A DNA stretch of 64,000 nt from Pisaster brevispinus (taxonomy: Eukaryota; Echinodermata; Asteroidea; Forcipulatida; Asteriidae): contig JAMKCF010000011.1 in assembly GCA_023634235.1 (NCBI GenBank), positions 6,032,001 to 6,096,000 on the forward strand, given 5' to 3'. The notes under the pieces are model-generated. The model had not been told where the DNA came from. It did not search any database and worked only from the letters and a program-made list of their open reading frames with translations. The position numbers and the translations under genes were made by a program. Shown here in pieces: positions 35,701-47,700 of the stretch. Every line of letters starts with the position of its first letter. Position 1 is the first letter of the stretch.

Positions 35701-38700
35701 CGGGAATACTAGACACTGTTTGCGTATTTAGTCACAAGCTCAAATAGCGCCCTCACTGAAGTCAGAGGATGACCTATCATTGTGCATGGTTAGGTTGTAT
35801 GATCTCGGCGATTGCCGCCTGTGCGAGGGGAGGTCTGTAAACCCTCCTACTGTCTGACCAGTCAGTATCATCCACATTACTTTTAAAATAATAGATGCAC
35901 TATGCCAGCCTGCAATCTGCTATGGTGAAAGCGTCAGGGATGTGATTTCTCCGTTTTTAACCGGAAATCCTGTTTTTTTTACCCCCCCAAAAAAAAAAAA
36001 AAAATTAATAATAATAATAATAATAATAATAAATATTAAAAAAAAAAAAAAAATAAATAAATAAATAAATATATATATTTTTTTTTTATTTTTTTTTTTT
36101 ATAAATTAAGACCATAAAAAACATGAAGAAAAAACCCAAATAGAATGCCCCAGAGTGCAGATTAGAGCTTTTAAAACAAAGGATAAATGCATGTAAGTAG
36201 GCTTCGAGCTCGCAAGTTTTCAACAGCCTATCACATCCCTGAAGCATCTACACAATACTTAGATAGTTTTAGTGCACAGCTGGGCTGCTTGTTTTGCATG
36301 GCGGTGAAGAATTCAAAACACAGGCATGTGTTTTCTCAGGATTTTTGCTTGAATTCAAGATTTTTTCAAAATCTCCTGGAGCCTTCCAATTTGCTCGAAA
36401 GAAGCAAAGCTGTCACCAGCACAGCTCCGTGTTGCATACAGCTCTGTGGACATTCCCCCTGTTCTGTGCACTGGAGGAAAAAAAAAAGTTCTCTTCAACA
36501 CTGTAAAATTGTGTGGACATGTGTAAGTCCACAAAGTGTTTCAAGGACCCTACATTGTGTGGACGTGTGTAAGTCCACGTAGTGTTTCAAGGGCCCTACG
36601 TTGTGTGGACCTCTTTTGTTCTCAGGTCCACACTTTGTAGGTAACACTTAAACGGGATTGGCAGCTTCTATTTACACAATCCTTATGACTTCTTATTCAT
36701 ACATGTGCAGTTGTAGTCAAAAATGTTTGCATTCCTTGCTATTATGCAGTTGTATGCCCTTTTAGCACGAAGAACTTCCTGTTTCACTTTCTGTTTAGTC
36801 AATCTCAAAATAATTTGAGTTGAGAATATTTTCCAGCAAGTATCACACTTTATAAGTGTGTCTGTACTTCAGCAGTGCAGTAGCTTTTCTTTTTGGTTGT
36901 TTCGGGTACAAGTGTTTCTTTTGTTTGTTTGGTCCTTTAAAAAAAAAAATTAAATTTTTAAATTTTTATTTATTTTTTTAATTTTTTTAATTTTTTATTT
37001 GTATTATTATTATTATTATTATTTTTTTTTGGGGGGGGGTTATTGAAACTCATTTGGATGACTTATTATTCACACCAGCAGCCCTGGTGCTTCATTTTTG
37101 ACAGGGCAATGGCACCACGGCACTCTATGAGGAAATTGTAAATTTGTATGGAATTTTTCACGGGGCACCAAGGCAATGACCAGGGGCAACGGAGGCAATT
37201 GCATCAGTTGCCTCCATGAAGCATCAGGTCTGCACCAGTGTCTCATCTAGCATGTCAACCTAGGAAGGATATTTAGATGGCTTTGAATGGAGGGTTAGAA
37301 TGCTTTGGACGGCCAGTCGGTCATTCAGCAGGAAAGCTGCCGGCCGGACAAATTCCACCAGCGGTAAACAATTTGGACGGCCAATTTTCTCTATTTTCAA
37401 TCCTTGATGAGGCTTTCAATCACACCCACACACTTCCTGTCTTTACAAGGCAGTGTAAACACAATACAGGCATGTGATTTTTTTTCAGGATTTTCTCAAA
37501 TTCTCCTTGAGCATTAACATTTCCTGGAAGAAGTAAAGCAGTCGCCAAAGGGAGAGAGAAATGGTCCACATTGTGTCCAAACCTGTAGTTTTGACTTTCT
37601 TGTGATGCACAGAGTCTGTAGAACCCCTGAATTGTATTGGTAACATATGGGAGGTTCAGGGTCTAAAATAAAGGGGGGGGCCAGGACTGCAATCCATTTT
37701 CAGGTTTTTTCACAGACATCAACCTTCATCCAAGACAAAAGTTCTCTCTTCAACTCTTCAAACAAACTTTTTTTCAAAGTTGTATTTCGTTGATTTGATT
37801 TTTTGCCTTTACAGACGTATGACGAAGTGAGAAGCACACCCCAAGTGAGTGACAGAACTTTACAAGTCTGCATGAAAATCCTACTAACTCTGACATACTT
37901 TCAGGTTCTCCGTCCTGCACCTAACCAGCTAATTGTGACAGGCTCTGGCAAAATCCTGACACTTTGACCCCAAAGTGAACTTTTGATATTTACCATGAAA
38001 TTTAACTGCATTTCTCATGATAATTGAGAATTTTTTTTTTATATTATATATTTTTTTTTTCATCAGAATGTAGAGAAAATGCTCTTCTTAATTGGGACAT
38101 AAAACATCTCAAATTGGTTCCTGGGGTCAAAATTTGACCCTTTCATGGCTGTTCTGATGCAATTTAGAGTTTTTTGTCAGAGTAGGTCTCCATCATTCAC
38201 TTGCCCCCCATCCCCTGTCTATTAATTTTTACTGACATGACTGACTCTGCAGTAGCACGTTCTGATATAACAGCTTTATTGTTTGCATTCTGCTATTAAC
38301 CTAGGTGGCTGTGTCACATCCAGGATTTATCTAGTGTGGAGGGAGATGATATGCTTGTAGGGGGGAGGAAGGTGGGGGTTTGTGTTATGTTGACATTTGA
38401 GATAGGCCGCACCTGTTTCATGGCTCTGCTCACGGCAGAATTCTTCACTTACGAATGCTCTGCTTATTACACTCACTGGTTTAGCACCAAATTGCTGTGC
38501 TGTGCGAAGCATGCGCTGAGAGTACGAGCACACGCACACTTTTCTAGCTACCTTGTGAAAATACACTTAGGTGAGATCTGAAGCTTTGCATGGTGGGAGT
38601 ACAATCTAGGAAGATTTGCGGTTACAGTGTGTTCATAAGTCTCTGGATGAGTTGTGGTGGTTCCGAATAGAACAGCTGGGCCCAATTTCATAAGAGTTGC

Positions 38701-41700
38701 TTAAGCACAAAAAGTAGCTAAGCACAAAATAATTATGCTTACCAGAACAAGGTTACCGGCCAAAATACCATCTGAGTCACATGTGACATTTGTGTCTGGT
38801 TTTCTGCACATTATTGCTTAGCAGAAACATGTTTAAGCAATATTTCCTGCGTAAGCAGCTCTATGAAAATGGGTCCTGGAGGTTTGACAACTCTGCTCAC
38901 AAAATACACGTACTCTAACTTTAAACGTAGATCTTTCTGCTATCAGAAGTGCCAATTTTGTTCACCGACTGGATAAGAAAAGCCAAGCAATTGGGTCCCT
39001 GAATACTTGCATTCCAGATATTAAACCCTCGCTGAAAAAAAAATAAGGGAGCAACTAGAGACGGAGTCCTCTCCATTTACCAGAGTGTGATATGTTGTAT
39101 AGACGTATGAAGATCTTTGTGTTTACCAAAATAGTTTGCATGCCCCCATGGCACGATTTATAATTAAATCTAAACACATTTCTGTTGACACACGCATTTA
39201 TTATGGGGGAATGTTGAAATATGAGTCGCCGTGTATTAAGTATTATTACCTGGGCAACCAAAAGGTTTCTGCTCCGGGGTAAAAGAACTGAACTGTTTGC
39301 GGCACCTGCTGCTAATTACAAGATTTCATCTGGCCTCTCGGACATGCTCGGTGGTCTAGCGGTTCTAAAGACATCTGCTCTGGAGTGTGAGGGTTGTGGG
39401 TTCAAATCTCACCAGAGCAACCTGTGGATTTATTTCAGCAGGAATTCGAGAGCACTGAGTATATGTATAGTACTCAGTTGTGTGATTTCTCAGGATGTTT
39501 CCTGATTTTAGGGTTTTCTCAAAATCTCCTTGAGCATTATACATTTTCTTGAAAAGCTTGAAGCAGTCACCAAAGTGAGAGAGAAGTAGTTCACATTGTG
39601 TCCAGACCTGTAGTTTTGTATTTCTGGTAATGCACAGAGACTGTAAGCCTTCCGAATGGTAACATATGGGAGGTAGAGGGTCTAGAACAATGGGGACCAG
39701 GGCCGCCAAACCATTTTCAGGAATTTTCAGGGACATCAACCCTCAGCCTTGATTAACAAAATACTAACCACATGTAATTTTCACTCTGAAGATACAGTTT
39801 TTCTTTAGTATCTAGTAATGTCAAACTGTATGAAGATGTACACCAGGGTCCAATTTCATAGAGCTGCTTTTAAGCAGCAAATATTGCTTAAAAATCTCTT
39901 GCTAAGCAAAAACCAGCAGGATACCAGTCACAGAAGCCACATGCAACTTGGTATTTCGGGCGGTAATCTTACCCTGATAAGCATAACTTAGTTGTGCTTA
40001 TTAACTTTTTCTGCTGAAGCATCTCTATGAAATTGGCCCCTGGTGATGTGCTTTACCGTACAGGCAGCGTCTTCTCAAATTTCTGACATTTAGAAGAAGA
40101 TTCTGTTAAAATTGTGGAAAGTGAAGCGTTTCAACGGTGAATTGTGGGGCAGTTTCACTCTTGATTATTAAACAACTTTATAATATAAGGTGTACATTTC
40201 AAGGGGTGAACATTTCAATGGGTGGTTGTTTTGTAGGGCATTAGTTCAGGTTGAACAGAGGAAAATAGACTAGAGCGGAACTTGAACCCGTGACCTCCAG
40301 AATGTGAAAAGACTGAGTGTACCTGTGGCATATGGCTCTCTACACAACCTCACCAATGGTGTGCAGGATGTCTTTAGCACAAATGCGGACAAATAGTGGA
40401 CAAACGGAGAGGCCGATTGTGTTTACATGCGCTCTCTTGAACCCTGGGTAGTTTTCAAGAAATCCTGGGAAACCGAATTTTCACAGAATGGCTCTTTAGG
40501 GATTTAGCTTGAATTGAAGAGACTTATAGCAAGCCTATAGCAAATACTTCTTCTAATGCCACTAATTTTAAGCTACAAGCTCTTCGATTAGCCCTTCAAA
40601 TTGGAGCCCGTCTTGAATCTTTGCTGGTATTATTTGAAATCCTGCAAAACCAAATTTTCAGATAATGGCAGATTTAGCTTAAATTGAAGAGACTTATAGC
40701 AGGTCTGTATAGCAGATAACGCTGCCAGTGTTGCTCCTTGGCTCCAGAAGTGCTTGACTTTAACATCAGTCATGAAGAAGTTGTAGCTTAAAATCTTACT
40801 TAACTGGAAAGTGTTTTACAGCACCAGAATCAAAGAGGGAGAAAACAAAAACTTTACACAGTTTAACATATCAACTGTTTGTATTTAAACAATCACTAAG
40901 AGAAGATTTATCTCATTTGTCTAATATAGGTAAGTGTACTTCAATACTTAATCAAATTGAGAGATATTTATCCGGCTCAAAGTCAACATTTGGATATCTT
41001 TTTTCAAAATTTGTATTAAAGATGTTACACACTGAGGCATTATTATTATTCAATTGAAAAAACACAAGACGGCCAGACTTGTCTAATTATGAATTTACTG
41101 GCCCGAGGCTAAAATCACTGGCCTGCGGGCCTGCGGGCCAATGTAATTTTCGAGCCTTAACATGTAGCTACAGAAATACACTAACTGAAGGTGCAGTTTT
41201 TGAATTGTTTAAACCCAGAATCTGTAGGATGATTTACATGTACTAGGATCCTAACACACTCTAACAAAATCTAACACCATATGGTACATTTTGTGTGCCA
41301 GTGCAAAGACGTCATACTGACGTCATACTACAAATAGAACTGCCGTTACAAGGGACTTTGACATTTTCAAAAACTTGTATCTGGCTTTAAATAGCCCGGG
41401 TGTCCAAACAAAACACGCATGCACCGAGATACAAAGTTTTTGCACGGAGCATTTTCGTGTAGGCTACAATTTGTTTTGTGCTAAATCGAGATATGGGTTT
41501 TTTGTACTAACACGACGCATAGTAGCACAACAGCCAAACTGTTGAACTCTGATAGTGGTATGTGAGGCTCAGTTTCACAAAGCACTCAGATTCATCTCAA
41601 GATGAGTTGTCAATATTGCCGTAGTGATTTGTATCGTGACATCACACTAAATTGAGCCTTCCACTTCATTGCACCTTCGTTACTTACCTCTTCATAGTTG

Positions 41701-44700
41701 CTAAGCTGACTCTCTTCAGATTTTCAAGGAACTTTTAAAGACTCATTTGTTTGAATCTTTATTTTTGTAACAATTGCTTTACATAATTCATTTTATTGTT
41801 TTATGTTATGTGCTCCTGCATTATGCGCTATATAAATGACATCACTTTTGCTCAGATTACCCAGATGTCAGAAATACTTTCCACATGTTTCCACCACTCA
41901 CGCGATCACTGCGTCAGCGCGCCAGACCACAGTAGTACAAGTTAGCACGTGCAAGTAAACCTAAAGCTGCGACATGTACGCATGGGTTTGTTAGAGAAAT
42001 TTGACACGTTGTCTGAGATCCTGGAACTGAGCTTTTTACTTTTAGCATGAGTGCTATTCTATACTTTGTCTGACAAGAATGGCATGTAGAAGAGCTTCAA
42101 TAAATAATGCTTTAGTTTGGATACTGGGCTCGATTTCACAAAGAGCTAAGATGGATCTTAAGATGTGTATCATTCGTAATTGTCACAATACAAATCACCT
42201 TGGTAACACTGACAAGTCCGATGAATCTTAGTGCTTTGTGAAGTCTTTGACAATATTACCGATGTTGTCTGCGTGCTTAACGCCAGTCTTCTTAAATGAA
42301 CAGTCAGATAGAGGTATATCATTTGACATTTGAGTACATGTTTAGAAAAGCAGTCATAACAAGTAGGTTCAGTATCGTTTATATGCTACTATAATATATT
42401 TCTGGTGATGGAACCAAGGATGCCTCAACAGTGAGCTTAATCACTGTAGCTCGCAAGCCTGAGGAAACCTGTAAACAAGGGTGCTTGCTATGTGAACAAG
42501 AAACACTGCCGTTAATCCCTACCTCTTCCACGATAAATATTCAGGTCTCTTTTACCCACACTACCAATCCTAGTACATGGGACCTATGGCGTAATGTCCC
42601 ATCTGAAGGACAAAGCAATTATGGTAAACTATCTTGCTCAGGGACACAATTGCCATGGCCGGGACTCAAACCCACACTCTGCTGATCAGAAACACTAGAG
42701 CTTGAGTCCGGTGACTCTTAACTGCTCGCCCAAACTACGTCACACATGTTACAAATGTAACATTTATATACAGCATAAATGATTTACACCCCCACAAAAT
42801 CCTTCTAACAAAAAGGGCATACGTAGAACAGCTTCAACAAACAGTACTTGAATGCAGAAATGTTGTGTGCGTGCTTTAAAACCAATCTTAAATGAACAGG
42901 CAGATACAGACAGGCACTGTGATGATATGTACATGATGCATGTGCTTGTTTAGAACAGCAGACAAACACACGGAGGTTCATAATCATTTCTATGGAACAT
43001 AATACCTAAGCATGAATAATTTACAAGACAAACCTTGTAACCAAAAGTGCATGTAGAATAAGGGAATAAAAGAGTAGGCAATGAGGTCTTGCTGCGCGGC
43101 AGCGACCCTGCAAGGTTATAAAACGCCCTTAGAGAAAACACAGTCATCACTCTTTTATTTCCATTCATTAGATACACCATTCCGTTAAAAACGTTAGAAA
43201 ACCTTTAACAGTTTGGCCTCAGCTCGCATCAGTCTGCGTTGAATTTCTATTCCTGTTAAGTGTTAAGTAGCTCCTCGCTCTAGTTTAGAAATTGTGTGCT
43301 TAAGTTTAAACATATTGCATGCAACTTTCAAACTTGCGCGACCAAGTACGTGACTAACCAACTTAAATTGCTCTCTGCGCAATCGTCTGATAGCGCCCTC
43401 TTTTGACTCAATTTCCTCGGGCCATGTTTAAACACTCCTCGCTGTGTTTATATCGCTCGTTTAAACATGGTCATGTGGTCTCTTCGCGATCAATCAGAAT
43501 GGATTAATGTATTAAGGTATTTATGAATACCTTAATTTACGTAATAAGGTATTTATGAATACCTTAATTTACGTAATAGGGTATTTATGAATATACTTTA
43601 ACAAGCAGTGCATCGTTGATCAGGTTGTTATGGTAACTAGGCAATCACTGGGGTGTTTTTTTTATGTGAACATTCGACTTCAACCAACAAAAAAAGAGAA
43701 CACTTTTTTCTTGCATTTTCCATTTGTTTTTGTTTGGGAAAGATTCTCTGTCGTTTAAAATCTCAACCATGCAGAGTAAATTCAGACTTTCAACTGTTCA
43801 AGGAGTAAACGCTGTTGAATATTTCTATTGATTGCAACTAAAGTAATTTGGAAAGGCCTGTCACTCCAAATAGTATTCAGACAATTTCCGCCGTGTGATT
43901 AGTGTTGGGTTTGGGCAATGATTTGTGAGTGTTTGTTGGGGGTTTCTTCATTTTTGTGCTCACGTCTTCAGCAGTGACATCCATCGATAAAGTTGATTAG
44001 ATGGGGGCTAGTCAAGATCAGACATGAACTGAGGGCAGTCACACACTTTAAACAGCTTTCTGATGTGAAGGGAAAGAATGCAGACATACATATAACTAGA
44101 AATTTAACTACAAATTGTTGTCAACCAAGACCAGTTTGAAACCATAAATACACCCAGGGCTCGATTTCACTAAGAACCAAGATTAATTTAAGCAGCTTGG
44201 GGTTGTATGCTCCCCAGGCAGTTGGGAAAGTTAAAGGAACGGTCTAAGTATGCCTGATGAACAGGGATAATAATGTTGTAAAGCGCCTTGAGCTAGCTAC
44301 TAGGATATATGCCCTAAAGAAGACCCAATAATTATTGTTAAATAAGGAGGCAAAGTTGTTCTGGAAAACTGTGACGTAACGGTGACGTGAGGCAAGCCCA
44401 CCTTACGGCCTCTTCCTCGCTAAACGTGAACCTTATGTTGCTGTTTTCACCCAAAATGTGATCACTGAATTTGATGACATTTCTACAGGCTGGCCGTGCA
44501 GTGCATTTTGTTCACAAATAGATGGGAATGAATTGACACTTTGTCCCAAACCATTCATGTATTACTGTATTACGTGTGCTCTCAATTGATGTTTGTTACT
44601 TGGATGACTCTGTCTTTGCAGGAAACTGATAAGAGAGAAGATCAGAACACAGCCCAGGTTGAACTGAGAGTACTAGTCCCAGATAGATCACAGATCACCG

Positions 44701-47700
44701 TTACCGTCCGAAGAAATAACACAACACCTGATGTATATAATGTAAGTGTGATGTTATTAGTTGGTTTTACCCATACACCAATGTGTGTAAAGCACTGTAT
44801 ACAAAGTACTTTCACGAGTCTTGTAAAAAAACAGGAACATATCTCGGGTGGGATTCGAACCCATGACCTTTGCCATTCTAGACAAGATGTCTTACCACTA
44901 GACCACCGAGATTGAAATGTAGCCAATGCAGTTTGAATTCTATATTTTACAGGACTTTTTCCACAGGGCTCGGGAAAGTACTGCATATTCAGTGCTTTAC
45001 GCACATCGGTGTATGGGTAAAAACCAAAAAAATATTCTTTATCCCCGATGCAAATTTACCGTCTGTTGAATAATTGTGACATGTTATCCTCTCGTCTGCA
45101 AATGACTCGTTGGTGTAGAGTAGACCTCTTGCATATGACATCACAAGCTTAAAAAGCGCCCTCACTGAGGTCAAAGGAAGACCTCTCATTTTGGTGGATA
45201 GTTGTGCGCACAGGCATGTTTCCTTTGTTTGATCTCGTCAATGGTAGCCGACATGCAAGGAATCTATTGGAAGCTATTTGGGGTGGACAAAGAGAAGAAG
45301 GGCAGATGTCATGCGTTGAGTATTTATTGCAATAAATACCTACAGAGTTTCTGGATGAGAGCCATCATCACGCCGGCCGTCATGTGCCTGCAGGAAGGTT
45401 GGAAGGCTGTACAGTGTATGACCTTTTCCCAGGCATACAAAGCACATATTGTGCCTCATCAGAAAAGCAATAAAGAGGCTCTTTAAGTAAAAAATTAAGG
45501 CAATTGACTGTTTGTATATTTGTCGCTAGAATTACTCCCAGGCCCTTTTTTTTTCATTCTGTAGCGGAATTTAAGTTGACTTCTGATTGCAATTACTATA
45601 AATGGCAGGGGTGTGATGTATCAGGATTTTCTGAACAATTTCCTTGAGTATTAATGTTTTCTTGAAAGAAGTAAAGCAGTCGCCAGAGGAAGAGAGAAAT
45701 GGTCCAATGTGTCCGAACAAGGTGCTGTATTTCTGGTGATGCACAGAGTTTGTAAGGTGCTCCGTCCATTTAGGGCGGATTGACCAACCGCTAAGCATTT
45801 GCCAAGCGGTTGAAAGTAGAAATGCTCCAACAGCAGTTGCCAAACTAAGATAATCCATATATACACACGATGTACAGTACACATGTATGTAAATGTTCCA
45901 AAGAACAATTAAAGGAACTTATTTGATGCTTAGACTTGCTTGCCTGGTTGGGGAGTTGTTGGGTTCAGAGACCAGACTTTCGCATTACCCCGTTGATGCT
46001 GGTTCCAGGCAACTGCCTCAGCCCTTCAAAGTCATGTCAGGGTTTTTTGTGTGTGAGTGTAATAATGCTCATGTAGAATACCCCACTGTCGTTGAAGTAC
46101 AAAACAAATTTGATGTCTGGCTGGTCTGTGTGGTTATAAACGGGTCAATATGGCTGTCTGCCAACGGCACCCTTGCATGCCTGCAGCTCGAATACGCTGT
46201 AGCCGTGTTCTCCGCAATTCAGCTTCTCAGCTGCGAGTAAGGATGATTTAGCCTCCCAAATAATTATTATTATTATTTGAAAGGCAAATGTCAAGCCAGT
46301 CTGAAGTTTACCAAATCCTCCATTTGTCTCCTAAGGACTTAGGAAGCCTAGGGTTATTTACACAGTATGGTTTGCAGTCAGTGCCGCTTGCTATTTTCTC
46401 AAAAGTTTTTTTTTTTTGGGGGGGGGCGCTCTTAAGCCGAAAATGTTTACACACACAAAAATCTGTGTGACGATGCATATGCACTACAGCTTGATAGCCC
46501 ATTCCGAAATTGATTGCGTATCATTCACTGTCTGTGGTACATCCTCCTGAAACCCTGTGGCAGTCAGAGAGCCAACAGGTATTAAGAAGATGTCAAACCT
46601 GAAGAGTCTTGAGACCTTTTACAGACGACGGAAGCCACAAAGGGCAAGGACGTTTTTTTGATATATCTTTCTTCGTCTACTCTCGTTTTTTTTTTCCACA
46701 TGCAAAATTACCGTAAATGAATGGACGAGAAACCTGCTTTTTGATTGAGACGAACACGAATCATTGCATTGATCTGGATCCAATTTCATGGAGCTGTTTA
46801 AGCACACACAAAAAGTAGCCAAGCAAAACAAAATGCTTAGAAAAAGTTGTATGCAATATGTGATGCTCAAGCAGCTCTATGAAATCATGCCACAGTTGAT
46901 CTCCTAGTGTAAGATTTACGGCAACACCATCAGGGTGTGCCCTAAACATAGCCCTGCATACTTTGTCTGGGACAAAACAGCTATAGGCTAGTAAACACCA
47001 CCTGCCCGAGGACTACTAAAAACTGTCCGACCTACTTGTTAATAACATTTTATTTTTTAAGTGTTAAGTTAGCTTTAAGTGTGTGAATGTAACTTCATTC
47101 GACCATTAAACTGGTTGTGATCGCTACCATTAAGACATCAGAGAGATACATTTATGACAATACATGTTTAAAATCTGGGCTACTAAAACTTCCTGGGGCA
47201 AGTAAAGTGCACAGTTTATCAGCCCGCTGGGCTACTGTACGAAAGGCTTAAGCACAAGGCCTGACCATTTTATGTGAGACTGCTCTCTTTTGAATAGTGT
47301 TGGCTATGGGGAGATTTTATCTTCTTGACATTTTCATTGGTGTACTCTAGAAAGTCTGGAACCTTTTCTCAAACCTTGTCTTTGGCTCTGGCTTCAGCTT
47401 GGGCTCTGAACAACATCAATTTTGGAGCAGTGCACATTTTGTACGGTGTTTCTAACATCAAACGGAGCCCGGAGCCCGGAGCCCGGAGCCAGAGACTCGG
47501 AGCCTAAGCCGCGGTTTGGAAAAAATCCCCAGATCAGAGTACGCTGATCGAAACATTGAGAAAACAAGTCTCACCAGCTCATCTAACTGGCCACACTATT
47601 CAAAGCAATCAGCGCATGGTTTTTACCTCAGAGAGTTGTTTATCCGTGGGCAGCTTCAAGTCTTACTTGGGTCATGTCCTGAATTTTAATTTTCCAATGT

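Noticed and set aside
45893..46240. 115-codon plus-strand open frame in an SNX27 intron
   Set aside because: No family resemblance, and no supporting splice structure or conserved motif. An open frame of this length is expected by chance in 64 kb of six-frame sequence.
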